From contig JAINUG010000018.1 in the NCBI GenBank assembly GCA_029706075.1, positions 1,054,001-1,118,000 on the forward strand: a stretch of 64,000 bases of DNA, in the 5' to 3' direction. A model generated the notes under the pieces. The model was given only the letters and a program-made list of their open reading frames with translations. It was not told the DNA's origin and ran no database searches. A program made the translations under genes and the position numbers. Source of the DNA: Aldrovandia affinis. Lineage: Eukaryota; Chordata; Actinopteri; Notacanthiformes; Halosauridae. This document shows positions 11,910 through 23,475 of the stretch, piece by piece (within the stretch, counting starts at the first letter, position 1; each line of letters starts with the position of its first letter).

Positions 11910-12459
11910 CTATAATTAATTATTATTTTAAAAATAATTCAATATAAAAAATAGACCAGAAAGTAACTTATGATTATTAAAAATAATTACTTATTTATTC
12001 ATAAGTCGTTGGAAATATTTAAATACAGAGCCAAGAAAGTAACTCTTTCAAATCTATTTGAATGCAAAATTATACAAATATTTATATAATTAATATAATA
12101 AGTACTAGGTTGTAATACATTTAACTAACAATACTTTAAATTGAATTGTATCATACCTCAATGGTGTTATCCATAAACCATCTTGTTTTCCTCCTCAACC
12201 ATTGTTAATTGAATCTGGAATTACACCTCATTTGGGAATCCACCATTTGGGGACTGAATATACAGTGCTGTCTGTTTTGACATATTTGGACATATGGGGC
12301 CCATTTCCATAGCACAACAAAAACAAGAACCAGAACTTTTGGTACTTTTTTGGCACTAGAAAATGGGAACTTTGGGTTTTCCATGGATATTTAATCTTCA
12401 TTTCAAAGCTATTGACAGGTAAAGGTAACCCAATAGAGCAAATAACACATAAAAATATG
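11910..12459. other. Intergenic, AT-rich, no gene seen
   Basis: Mostly A/T with no recognised coding or mobile sequence. Confidence 0.5.
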
Positions 12460-12830
12460 CCTTGCAATGATTTATTCATAAAAAATCAATATAAATGCAG
12501 TTCCCTTGTGCTGAAAAAATAAGTGCCCCCCAGGCTTCAATACCCCTATCTGCTGTTGCCTCCTTTGGCGAAAATAACTTAATGTAGGCGTTTCTTGTAA
12601 CTGTCTATCAGTCTCTTACATTGGCTGGGAGGGAGAACTACATCAACTGTGTGATGTTTGAGGGCTTTTTTGCATATTCGGCCCGCTTCAATTCCCCCCA
12701 AAGCATTTCTATAGGATTGAGATCTGGGCTTTGAGATCTCGGCCATTCCATACCTCTCCATTTGTGGCCAAACAACCCCACCTTTCACTCGTCTGTCAAG
12801 AGCACATTGTTCCAGGGGTCTTGCTCTTCA
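12460..12830 (-). mobile_element. Tc1-like remnant, transposase 3' end
   Basis: On the - strand the sequence reads CAATCCTATAGAAATGCTTT ([12 protein letters not shown]), the region of the last catalytic residue of Tc1-type transposases. It is followed by a 3' part with CCAAAGGAGGCAACAG and GGGGCACTTATTTTTTCAGC, common in fish Tc1 relatives. There is no open frame. Confidence 0.6.
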
Positions 12831-15590
12831 ACCAGCTGTTGTCTGGTAAGAAAACTAAAATGTGAAATATGCCAAAGGGATACCCACTGTATTTTTATAT
12901 ATAGTTTTACATGTCAACTTAATATTCATATTGAAATACTTTCAAATATTTTATTTGTTAAATAGTTAAGCATATTTATTACAAATAAAATGTAAAATAC
13001 ATTTTACCCAGGTATGATTCAGTTTCACATTTACAACTGTGACAAGGACCGGCCTGTTTACATGTAGACATTGATTGAACACAATTTCTTTGAACTTTGT
13101 AACTATTGTTACAATGTGGTGAGGCAACATAACTGATAAGACCTCCACCTGACATAGCAGTTATATGTTTTGGTAAGGTTGTGGTTACAAAACAGATATA
13201 CTATATTCACTGTTGTCGCAATATGGTGGAATAGCATTACAATACACACTTTCAGCCCACATGGAGTATTCCATTCTGGAAGTGTGTAGTGGGAGCACAA
13301 GCTGGAGTGGTTATCCAGATGTTGTCACAACAAGAGTCACGTTCTGGTGGGACATTATTTAAAATGGTTAAAATTCAACTCACAAGCAAGGAACTGGGAA
13401 TCAACAATTTACTTAAGATGCACACACAAAAAAGAAATGTGTGTGAAGAAAAATAAATTTAAAAAATTTAAACTGTGCCTAAATAAAACAGAAACCACCA
13501 AAGGGGATTCCGATGGAATTGAGTTAAACCTTAGTTTGACCTTTGCTCTACAGTGTTGATTTGTTTGGAAAGTATATCATGTGAACGTGTAATCCCTCCC
13601 GTGAGACCAAATACTAAACGGCAATGATATGCAGCCAGAAAGCATCTTTTACAGTCTCAGCCCACGGGCTGGATTCAGCTCAGAGATCTCAGTTTAATCC
13701 CCACTAATTTAGTACAAAAAACTAAACAGTCCTGCTTTTATACAGATGGCTGTGCCCGCATTCCCCATTTTTGCACATAGGTTGTTAAGTGCAGACACAT
13801 TGCAGGCTGTCGATTTGCAGAGCCTCCTGCAAAGGGTGTTGATTCCAGACCAGTTTCACACGTTTTTTCATATAATGATTGAAGTGTGGTTGTGTTCAAG
13901 TTGAAGAAACCCTGAGCCTAACCGATAGCTTTTCTAACACAGTGAAGAAAAACCTGAACACCTGTCTCACGTATCATCTCAAACAGGTGTGTGATTTTTC
14001 CCTCCCAGCGGATTAAGGCTCTCTTCACCCACCAGATGACCACTTGACTCTGCAGACCTGGTCGACCTGTTCCCATTTCAGCTTCAGTGCTTTTTCCTCT
14101 TGAGAGACAGGCACAGCCTGATTTATGTCTTGGAAACAGATTTCTCTTAAGCCTCCGGTGCTTTCCAAAAAGCATCTCCTAAGCTGATAGCTTTTGGAAG
14201 CGAATCACTAATGTAAACTTTAGCTTGTCAGGTACACAAATCTGGTGAATGATTTAGTCTTTTTTCTGTTTTAGGCAGAGCTAAGAGGCAGAGCTAATGC
14301 TCCTACAGGCATGCAGATGATAGATTATGGCCTGCCCCCAAATCTGAACTGAAATTTGGAATGGTGCTTTTGTTCATAGACATTTCACAGTTGATGGTGT
14401 TCACAGTCAAGATTCATGATAAAATGTTCATTATCAAAACACAGTGTGATGTATTATATGTGAGTCTTTGAGCGACAGGGGGGAAATAAACCCTGAACTG
14501 TGTCATGTGCACGGAACTGTGTCATATGCCTGAAACAAACAGACCGGATGGGTTGCATTTCAATCACTCCTCTGCTGTCTTTTGTGCAGGAGTGACATCA
14601 TTCAACCTTCTCTCTCTCCATCTCGTACGTGTCTTCAGACTGTCGTCACCGCAAACCCGGTCCAGAAAGGTAGCCACAGCCTTGACATGAACGTACTTCA
14701 ATCAACATCAGGAACGTTCAGTACATTTTCAAAAAGACAGGATGATCAGATAGTAATCATGTATTGGAGGGGGTTGACCAGTGACTTTCCATGTCCTATA
14801 TGATGTTACCATTCTCTGGTATTCTACAGTTCACTGTAAAAGACACATTGACTACTAAATAAATAGATCAAAGCTGTTTTCACTTTTTTGTCCATGTAAA
14901 AATATTTGAAAAATGAAAAATATTGATATGTTTTTAAGAATGTATCCCTTCCAATATGATAATAAAATCATTGTACCTGTACCTGTACTGTACACATGTA
15001 TCGTTGGATGTATCTGCACATTCATATACTGTATGTATATTTTGCATACAGGTAGCACCTTTACTCATGGTACAGTATTTTATTTAGGTCAGGGACAAAT
15101 AGCCTGTTTGCAGAATCAAGCCTTCCCCAATTGCCCCAATGTATAATGCTTCAAAACACATTGATTAAAATGGATGGATCCCATTTAATAAGGTTATACA
15201 AAATCAACCTTAAACACTGCTTATTTTATGATTGGCTGCATGAGAGGCTCTATCAAAATTAGATGTTGCCCTTTCCATTGAATCATCCTTGCTTCCAGGC
15301 AAATCACTTTACAAGTTATTTTGATACATTCATTTAAACTTACTGCTGGAGTCAGGCTTAACCCCATTCATAAAACTGGAGCCAGGCTTTACCGCCCATT
15401 CACAAAACTGGAGCCAGATTTGACCCCATTCACAATTCCATGGCATGTCACATGGCATAGACTGAAATGTTTTGTTTAAACCAGCACAATCTATCGCCTC
15501 ACACGCTTGAAGCTGTCAGTGAAAGATCGGCCGGTCGCAGTTGTCTCTGGGTTTCTATGGACTTACTGTATTTCAAGGAATAACGTGATG
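12831..15590. other. Intergenic, no gene seen
   Basis: No exon, RNA gene or well-bounded element recognised. A short tandem triplication (unit ~34 bp, GGAGCCAGGCTTTACC...CATTCACAAAACT) lies at 15345-15440. Confidence 0.5.
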
Positions 15591-15784
15591 GATTTGGGGG
15601 AATTTAATTGGACAATATTGACCCGCCTGGAAGCTCAGCTTCCAAGCCGTACGTCCAATCAGATTTTGACATGCCTCCGTCAATCAGGATCAGGCTCCAT
15701 CCCTGTGCAATAGAAGATAGATATTTTGCTTCAGTAAAATATCCAGCTATATAAATGGATTGTATGTAAAGAAATGTGAAACTG

Positions 15785-15842
15785 TGTAAGTCGCTCTGGA
15801 TAAGAGCGTCTGCTAAATGCCTGTAATGTAATGTAATGTAAT
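15785..15842 (+). mobile_element. UnaL2/UnaSINE-type 3' tail
   Basis: TAAGTCGCTCTGGATAAGAG followed by CGTCTGCTAAATGCCTGTAA and repeated TGTAA. This is the stem-loop and end repeat recognised by L2-type reverse transcriptase. No clear body is seen upstream. Confidence 0.75.
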
Positions 15843-16860
15843 AGCTGCAATATTTGTAGCTTGAGCACAGGAGTTTTTGGAGAGTGACGTTTGTTACAGG
15901 TGAGGTTGGCAATAGTTTGAATTATTTGGTCTTTATTCCTCTATTATTGTACTTTGGTATTTTAATTGAACTGTTAATCATTTACTGTATATTCTAAATT
16001 GATCTCTTGGAGTTTGAAAGTTAGCCGCAGTAGCTAGCTAATGTTAGATAATTGCATTGATTAGTCAGTCTGCTAACTTGCTTGGGCTAGGTTAGCTGAT
16101 GTTAGCTAGCTAGCTGACATTTGCACTTCAGATCAAACATGAGATTTTAGCTAGCTAGCTAATTAGCATGACTCTTTAGAAGAAAGTCTTTGTGTATTCA
16201 ACATGTCAAATAATAAGCTGCGGTTTTATTCTAGCTATAGTTAGCTACTAGTTAACTTTATCTAGAAAATAATTCACCTCATCTTGCATGTTTCAACTTA
16301 ACTGGGCTAACGTTAGCTAGCTAGCTAACTGTCCTTGACATTGAGAACTGTGAAGTCGGAGAAAAAACACTTTGTTAGGAAATAATGGAGATTACAATTT
16401 GTTTACAAGGTAAAGGGACAGCCCATAATATTTATTCTGATATGTTGCTAAATTAATGTGTTAGCTTTGACCTTAATTAGGGAAATTATTTAGCTACCAT
16501 ACCCTGTATTGTTTCTCTATAAAAGTTTACATTTAAATGTAAACAATTTATTTGTGAGGCTAGTATTATCAAGTGTACCAAAATGTATTTACTGTTATGT
16601 TGAATAGCATTTGCATTATCTATGTAAGTCTTTAATAAACTGCCAATCTATCTGTATTTGTTTCTAATGTTTCATTTGTTTCAAAGTACTAATTTGTTAG
16701 TGAATGAATATGGTAGGATTGTCTACCATTATATTAGGTCAGGCCTTTAATATGAGGATAATCCCTTCATTTTGCAGTAGTAAGGCAGCATCAGGGGCAG
16801 TGAGCACATTATCATCATCATCGTCATCATCATCACCTTAACATCATCAGAGCAGCGGAG
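15843..16860. other. Intergenic, GCTAGCTAA-rich, no gene seen
   Basis: AT-rich sequence with repeated GCTAGCTAGCTAA motifs (16030-16330) and a short (ATC)n tract near 16810-16840. No coding sequence recognised. Confidence 0.5.
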
Positions 16861-17778
16861 GAGAAGACGACAGCCTCCATGTGGCCTCCTCTGCGAGTAA
16901 TGAGAAATGGTGCAAGACCAGCTCATGAAACTAATGTCGCCACCAAATCGTCACGCTGCAGGGCTAGATGGATGGAGGTCGTCGAGTCGATTGACTTCAC
17001 CCACTCCAGCCGTAAGGCGTGGCAGACCATCAACCAGCTCTCAGGCAGAAACATGATGCCTCCCAAGTGCCCGGTGACAGCAAACGCCATCGCAGCCCAG
17101 CTCCTGAAAAATGGCCGCTTCCCAAATGCAGATAAGGATTTCGCCCGACTGACATCGCGCGAGGTATCCACTCTCTCCAGGGCGGCCAGTGTCAATGCCA
17201 ATCTGTCAGGAGACTTTACATCAGCTGAGCTCAGGGACAATATTGAAACAATAGTGAAACAATATCTGCCTGGCTGTGCGCATTCTTTTCTGCGTGACTC
17301 CGGAGGTCCAAGCTCCCAAGGACATGGCGACGGGCTGCTATCATAGCCCTGTTGAAACCCAACAAACCTGTGGATGACCCCAAGGCCTACAGACCAATCT
17401 CGCTGCTCTGTGTCCCTTTTAAGATTCTGGAGAGGATGATTCACAGCCGCATTGAGCCAGTAGTTGACCCACAGCTACTGAGGGAACAGGCTGGTTTCCG
17501 CCGGGGCAGGTCTACAGTGGACCAGGTAACCCTGCTCACAGAAGATCTTGAGGACAGCTTCCAGGCCAAAGCAAAAGCTGGGGTTGTTCTACTGGACCTG
17601 ACCGCCGCCTATGACACCGTCTGGCATCGCGGACTCCACTTGAAGCTGCTGAGAACCATCCCAGACCGGCATATGGTTAACTTCATCATGGAGATGCTGG
17701 CAAACCATAGCTTCATCCTTCAGACCAGCGATGGCCAGCATAGCAGGCTCAGAAGGCTGAGAAACGGGGTCCCGCAAG
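16861..17778 (+). pseudogene. LINE ORF2 reverse transcriptase, 5' part
   Basis: Frame 16879-17346 and, after a frameshift near 17310-17345, frame 17352-17778 encode the fingers and palm of a non-LTR reverse transcriptase: DDPKAYRPISLLCVPFKILE, EQAGFRRGRSTVDQVTLLTE and LLDLTAAYDTVWHRGL (first catalytic aspartate). The frame stops at NGVPQ where a palindromic DNA element has inserted, and resumes at 21975. The endonuclease region is missing upstream. The element looks jockey/I-like, but the clade is uncertain. Confidence 0.88.
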
Positions 17779-18446
17779 TAGGCCATAAGGTGAACCCGTT
17801 TTTCGTTTCATCTCGTTCCCATCAAACCCGACTACACACTTTTTACTTTATAAAAAAGATCTATTGGTGTTGAGCGAGAAAAAAAAAGTTCTACTTGTGG
17901 AATCCTGCAGTTATTTTATAATCAGTGTTTTAATTCGGCACTAGTACGTCCCGGGCGTAATCAATAGTTTGTTTACGAGTGGTGAAGCGGCCGTCACGTG
18001 ATCGCGCTAGACCAATAAGGTGGCCGCTTTTCGGAACTAGCTTCCAAGATGTGTGCCTCCACGGCGTTAACAAGCCGTAACGAAGACGAAGAAAATCCTG
18101 CCAAAAGTCCTCCGAAAGTGTGTTTAGTGCGTTCAAAATGATATATCGCAAGTTCAGGACTAAATAAAAGGTATCCAGGACGTTAATTTTACATTTTATT
18201 TTGTTTCTGGTGAAATTTCATTGAAATGTCGATGCGAAATGTGATATTTTTGACCCGGAATGTGAGATATCTTTGCCCAAATGCTAACTGCCTGCGCAAA
18301 ATGTAATTATCAGATAAGATAGATTTGTTCTTGCACTTACCTCAGCCCTGGTTATGCTCTTGAATGCTTGTTTAGTAGGGAGATGTACTTATGATTTCCG
18401 GTGACTAGCAGTTCTCTTGCTTACCTACGTTAAATGCACTTATTGT

Positions 18447-18500
18447 AAGTCGCTTTGGATAAAAGAATGTGCTAAATGCCTGTAATGTAATGTAATGAAT
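18447..18500 (+). mobile_element. L2-type 3' tail in the left arm
   Basis: TAAGTCGCTTTGGATAAAAG and GCTAAATGCCTGTAATGTAA. It is mirrored exactly in the right arm at 21242-21297. Confidence 0.75.
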
Positions 18501-18968
18501 GTGAATAAAAAACGAAAATCAAATGCTGAGGGTTCTGCTTGCAACTTTATTCTTGCAGCATCTGTGAGCCCATTGACAGCTACAGTAGAACCGTAGGCAG
18601 AGGTCTACTTCGACCGAGATTTGACAAAGTAATGGACATTCAACGATAACAATGCACAATTTGACTACATTACATAGCTAAGAAGAAGCGACGAAGGTGA
18701 AAGTTTGATGACACAGAGATGCCGTTCTGAAGCAATACATGCACAAAACTGTACAAGTACACTGGTGAGATATTTTGTGATGTTAAATTAATCTAAATAA
18801 AAGTTTATTTGATTTAAATAAAAGTAAAAAGTACACCTCAACAAAACCATCATCTTTATGAACAGTTAGAACAGTCTGTGTCAAAGCAAGACAAAAAAGT
18901 GTCCCAAGTCTATAGATCAGAAACACCCCACCCCCACCCAACATCTCCCAGGTAACACGGCAAGTCTC

Positions 18969-19364
18969 TTAGTCATCACCATCACTATCAGGAGAGCTAT
19001 CATCACATGTAGCCCTTTCCTCAGTTTCTTTGAAAACATTTGCACAATTTTGGCACCGACATAAATCTGTACAAGACAGTCTTGCAGACATACAGGAACA
19101 TCTTCCTGTCTCGCATTTGCCTTGCCTGCAACTGCAGTGGACTACCTGCAACACACTTTCAGGGGCAGGATTTCTAGTCATCCAGGTCACTGTTAAGTCC
19201 CCATCCTCAAGGTACCATCCATTGCCAGCAGGTGATGGGGCACACATCTTGGCTTTAAGAGATGATCTCATTATTGCTGCTTGGTAGTTTGCCCTTTTGC
19301 AGTGTTGGTACAGGGCGTCACTTGTGGGGAGAATGGATAGTTCTGGCAAGGCTGATGATGTCAT
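18969..19364 (-). CDS. CXC-domain protein fragment, left arm
   Basis: A 131-codon frame. An N-terminal part (SDALYQHCKRANYQAAIMRS) is followed by a cysteine-rich block (VHCSCRQGKCETGRCSC, then CTDLCRCQNCAN, about residues 89-118) of the tesmin/TSO1-like CXC type, which binds zinc and often DNA. It ends in an acidic tail (DDSSPDSDGDD). The same gene appears to extend upstream through the element centre in other frames, so this is probably the 3' end of a longer, broken frame; the ATG may not be a true start. Related multi-copy proteins are known from fish and invertebrates. The right arm encodes the identical protein at 20375-20770. Confidence 0.6.
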   Translation of the reverse strand: MTSSALPELSILPTSDALYQHCKRANYQAAIMRSSLKAKMCAPSPAGNGWYLEDGDLTVTWMTRNPAPESVLQVVHCSCRQGKCETGRCSCMSARLSCTDLCRCQNCANVFKETEERATCDDSSPDSDGDD

Positions 19365-19538
19365 GCAGAACGCCTTGTATCATTCACACTTTCAGCAGCT
19401 GACTGGTCATACAGGTGGCACACGTATTTGCAAAGTATTGCAAAGGTAGACTGGTCCAGGTTAAAGCTGCTACCCAGATTTGTAAAGGCAGTCAGGTATT
19501 CATATTTTCGCAAGCAACAGAAAATGGCTTTCTTTTGC

Positions 19539-20170
19539 CCTTGCCATAAAAGGCACTTGTAGAGTCACAACCGGAGAAGGTATGGATCCCAATAAGTGCC
19601 GAACACACTGGTGCCAAGAGCTGATGACACCTTAGCTAAGTCAATGATCCTCGTTCTGTTGCCAACTCCTGTGAAAAATACAACCTACATGGTAAATCTG
19701 TCTGCAGACTTACAGCAATCACTGGCACATCAGTATCAGGGCTCTTGATGACAACAGTTTGATATTCCTGTGCAGCATGTTGTGCATGTAAAAACACCCT
19801 GGTGTCACATTCCTCATGTCAGATCTTCAATAGCACTGAGTTTGTAAACCTTCCATTACAGTCACGCAGTGACATAGTTCTCCATGTGCTATGTACAAGC
19901 TGAAGTCCTTGCCCACAGCAGTAAGATCAGCATCTTGCCATGCAACATAGAGGAATTCTGCCAGTGCCTCTTTGTTTGTTCCTTCTGATAGAAAGTTTTT
20001 CCGTTGTGTTGGTGTCTTCTGATCCCGTCCATAGATTTGCACCCGCTGTGTACCGCCACCAGCTCTATGTGACCGTTCTACATTTTTAATACTAATTTCC
20101 GGATACTGGTCAATCACAAAGTCTATCCGTGTACACTTGTGCTGCTGAAGATCTGACATGTGATCATGAG
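19539..20170 (-). pseudogene. Central part of the palindromic element's gene
   Basis: Read on the - strand from about 20170, one frame gives RIDFVIDQYPEISIKNVERS and FLSEGTNKEALAEFLYVAWQ down to 19827. Shifted frames then give VIKSPDTDVPVIAV (near 19727-19753) and GCDSTSAFYGKGK (19539-19575). The order matches a family of multi-copy, repeat-associated animal proteins that end in the CXC block. The aspartate motifs suggest a PIN/FEN-like nuclease fold, which is an inference. Frameshifts and a stop make this copy non-functional. The first ~40 codons of the open frame starting at 20324 are antisense arm sequence. Confidence 0.55.
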
Positions 20171-20374
20171 GAATGTGACAAGTGCCTTTTATGGCAAGGG
20201 CAAAAGAAAGCCATTTTCTGTTGCTTGCGAAAAATATGAATACCTGACTGCCTTTACAAATCTGGGTAGCAGCTTTAACCTGGACCAGTCTACCTTTGCA
20301 ATACTTTGCAAATACGTGTGCCACCTGTATGACCAGTCAGCTGCTGAAAGTGTGAATGATACAAGGCGTTCTGC

Positions 20375-20770
20375 ATGACATCATCAGCCTTGCCAGAACT
20401 ATCCATTCTCCCCACAAGTGACGCCCTGTACCAACACTGCAAAAGGGCAAACTACCAAGCAGCAATAATGAGATCATCTCTTAAAGCCAAGATGTGTGCC
20501 CCATCACCTGCTGGCAATGGATGGTACCTTGAGGATGGGGACTTAACAGTGACCTGGATGACTAGAAATCCTGCCCCTGAAAGTGTGTTGCAGGTAGTCC
20601 ACTGCAGTTGCAGGCAAGGCAAATGCGAGACAGGAAGATGTTCCTGTATGTCTGCAAGACTGTCTTGTACAGATTTATGTCGGTGCCAAAATTGTGCAAA
20701 TGTTTTCAAAGAAACTGAGGAAAGGGCTACATGTGATGATAGCTCTCCTGATAGTGATGGTGATGACTAA
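20375..20770 (+). CDS. CXC-domain protein fragment, right arm
   Basis: The mirror copy of 18969-19364 (positions sum to 39739), with an identical 131-residue translation including the CSCRQGKCETGRCSC block. Here it faces the opposite way and lacks the upstream half of the gene: the palindrome breakpoint (20178) lies just upstream, inside the GCDSTSAF motif region. It is a duplicate produced with the palindrome and is unlikely to be a separate gene. Confidence 0.55.
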   Translation: MTSSALPELSILPTSDALYQHCKRANYQAAIMRSSLKAKMCAPSPAGNGWYLEDGDLTVTWMTRNPAPESVLQVVHCSCRQGKCETGRCSCMSARLSCTDLCRCQNCANVFKETEERATCDDSSPDSDGDD

Positions 20771-21241
20771 GAGACTTGCCGTGTTACCTGGGAGATGTTG
20801 GGTGGGGGTGGGGTGTTTCTGATCTATAGACTTGGGACACTTTTTTGTCTTGCTTTGACACAGACTGTTCTAACTGTTCATAAAGATGATGGTTTTGTTG
20901 AGGTGTACTTTTGACTTTTATTTAAATCAAATAAACTTTTATTTAGATTAATTTAACATCACAAAATATCTCACCAGTGTACTTGTACAGTTTTGTGCAT
21001 GTATTGCTTCAGAACGGCATCTCTGTGTCATCAAACTTTCACCTTTGTTGCTTCTTCTTAGCTATGTAATGTAGTCAAATTGTGCATTGTTATCGTTGAA
21101 TGTCCATTACTTTGTCAAATCTCGGTCGAAGTAGACCTCTGCCTACGGTTCTACTGTAGTAGCTGTCAATGGGCTCACAGATGCTGCAAGAATAAAGTTG
21201 CAAGCAGAACCCTCAGCATTTGATTTTCGTTTTTTATTCAC

Positions 21242-21297
21242 ATTCATTACATTACATTACAGGCATTTAGCACATTCTTTTATCCAAAGCGACTTAC
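21242..21297 (-). mobile_element. L2-type 3' tail in the right arm
   Basis: Mirror image of 18447-18500 (ATTACATTACATTACAGGCA... on the + strand). Confidence 0.75.
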
Positions 21298-21974
21298 AAT
21301 AAGTGCATTTAACGTAGGTAAGCAAGAGAACTGCTAGTCACCGGAAATCATAAGTACATCTCCCTACTAAACAAGCATTCAAGAGCATAACCAGGGCTGA
21401 GGTAAGTGCAAGAACAAATCTATCTTATCTGATAATTACATTTTGCGCAGGCAGTTAGCATTTGGGCAAAGATATCTCACATTCCGGGTCAAAAATATCG
21501 CATTTCGCATCGACATTTCAATGAAATTTCACCAGAAACAAAATAAAATGTAAAATTAACGTCCTGGATACCTTTTATTTAGTCCTGAACTTGCGATATA
21601 TCATTTTGAACGCACTAAAAACACACTTTCGGAGGACTTTTGGCAGGATTTTCTTCGTCTTCGTTACGGCTTGTTAACGCCGTGGAGGCACACATCTTGG
21701 AAGCTAGTTCAAAAGCGGCCACCTTATTGGTCTAGCGATCACGTGACGGCCGCTTCACCACTAGTAAACAAACTATTGATTACGCCCGGGACGTACTAGT
21801 GCCGAATTAAAACACTAATTATAAAATAACTGCAGGATTCCACAAGTAGAACTTTTTTTTTCTCGCTCAACACCAATAGATCTTTTTTATAAAGTAAAAA
21901 GTGTGTAGTCGGGTTTGATGGGAACGAGATTCGCTTTCTAGACACATTTTCGGCGTTCACCTTACGGCCTAAAG

Positions 21975-23113
21975 GGTCTGTCCTCTCACCGATGCTCTTC
22001 AACATATACATCTTTGACCTACCGGTGATAACATCCAGAAGGTACGGGTACGTGGACGACCTAGCCATCATGCTGCAACAACCAACATGGAAGGCGGTGG
22101 AAGAGGGCCTTAACCAGGATATGGGCATCTTGGCTGCCTACCTTCGCAGGTGGCGCCTGCAGCTCAGTACTGGGAAGACAGTGTCGGCAGCATTCCATCT
22201 CTGCAACAGGGAAGCAAAAAGGGAGTTGGAGGTCTCTGTGGACAGCAAACACCTGGAGTTCCAGCAAGCCCCAAAGTACCTTGGCGTACACCTGGACAGG
22301 ACGCTGTCCTACAAACAACATCTCGAGGAAGTGAGGGCCAAAGTAACATCAAGGGTCTCACTTATCCGTCGCCTTGCTGGTACAACCTGGGGTGCCTCCG
22401 CCAAGGTACTACGTATCTCCACACAAGCCCTTGTCTTCTCTGCAGCCGAGTACTGTGCCCCAACCTGGAGCAGAAGCCCACATACCAAGAAGGTCGATGC
22501 AGCCATTAACAATGCCCTCCGGATCATAACTGGCTGCCTGAAACCCACCCCCGTGTTCTACCTGCCAGTCCTAGCAGGAATTGTGCCAGCCGGCCTACGC
22601 CGAGAGGCTGCCACCCTCACCCTGGCAAAGAAAGCCCAGGAACATGACTGGCACCTCCTCCATGACACCACAACCAAGGCAGCACCTCCAAGCAGACTCA
22701 AGTCCCACCACCCATACAACAAGGCGGCACAAGAGATACTTACTTCTATTCCGGAGGATCTGACAACGAAAGCCTGGCTGGCGGTAGCCTGGAAGCAGGA
22801 GTGGGAGTCGGCAGGACATACACGCCTACACCATTGCATCCGGGATCCTGGAGATGGCATTGAAGGAGAAGACCTACCTCGCCGGCAATGGACCATCCTG
22901 AACCGCCTACGCACCGGGGTCGGCTGCTTCAAAGCGTCCATGAAGAAGTGGGGCCTAACAGACAAGGCAGCGTGTGAGTGCGGGGAGCCTGAGCAGACTG
23001 GTGACCACATTACCACCGCCTGTCCCCTACATAGACCACCTTCGGAGGAGGGCCTCTTCCGAGTGGGACCTGAGATGAGGGCGTGGCTGCACGACACGGA
23101 GCTGGACATATGA
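21975..23113 (+). pseudogene. LINE ORF2 reverse transcriptase, 3' part
   Basis: Continues the frame of 17352-17778: GSVLSPMLFNIYIFDLP, the catalytic YVDDLAIML (YVDD box, near 22049), a thumb region (LEFQQAPKYLGVHLDRTLSY) and a C-terminal domain with a zinc-knuckle-like CECGEPEQTGDHITTACPLH. It is open to TGA (23111-23113), so the 3' 380 codons are intact. The palindromic insertion and the 5' frameshift inactivate the copy. The sequence to about 23220 is probably its short 3' UTR. Confidence 0.88.
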
Positions 23114-23317
23114 TGACGATACACGAAAGAAGATCAGAGCAGCAGGGGTCGTCAGTATTATCACCGGAGCGTCAGAGAAGGTCAAGATCAGCACCCCTCC
23201 CTTCTTAGGCCACCCGAGAAAATAAAAAAATTATGTTTTTTTTATCTGGACAGTAAGAGTTTATTTGCTATTAAAAAAACACTATATAACATTAGAATAA
23301 ATACAAATAAACATGGT

Positions 23318-23475
23318 TCTGTGTGGCTCAGTAGGTAGAGCATGGCGTTGAAAACGCAAAAGTTGTGGGTTCAATTCCCATTGGGACCACATATACTGAA
23401 AAAATGTATACATTCACTACTGTAAGTCGCTTTGTATAAAAGCATCTGCTAAATGGCATATATAATACAGTAAAA
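23318..23475 (+). mobile_element. tRNA-derived SINE with L2-type tail
   Basis: The head has box A TGGCTCAGTAGGTAGAGC and box B GGTTCAATTCC. The body is CCACATATACTGAAAAAATG. The tail TAAGTCGCTTTGTATAAAAG matches the L2 stem-loop, which implies L2-driven mobilisation. An inverted relative is at 61645-61802. It scores like a tRNA by eye but is a SINE. Confidence 0.85.

Larger units (their letters stand above)
17779..21971 (-). mobile_element. 4.19-kb palindromic DNA element with CXC-protein gene
   Basis: The ends are TAGGCCATAAGGTGAAC (left) and, inverted, TAGGCCGTAAGGTGAAC (right). The 3-bp target duplication AAG is at 17776-17778 and 21972-21974, and removing the element restores an unbroken LINE frame. 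The arms 17779-19560 and 20178-21971 are near-identical inverted copies, differing by small indels and substitutions. The unique centre is 19561-20177. Each arm holds a 131-codon CXC cysteine-rich frame and an L2-type tail. Three-base duplications occur in PIF/Harbinger and CACTA elements, but the ends match neither convincingly, so the superfamily is left open. Confidence 0.88.

Noticed and set aside
16800..16850. ATCATC-type repeat that might be a CRISPR-like array
   Set aside because: A simple trinucleotide tract with no spacers.
23318..23395. Candidate tRNA gene
   Set aside because: Box A and B are present, but the sequence continues into a SINE body and L2 tail, with an inverted relative at 61645.
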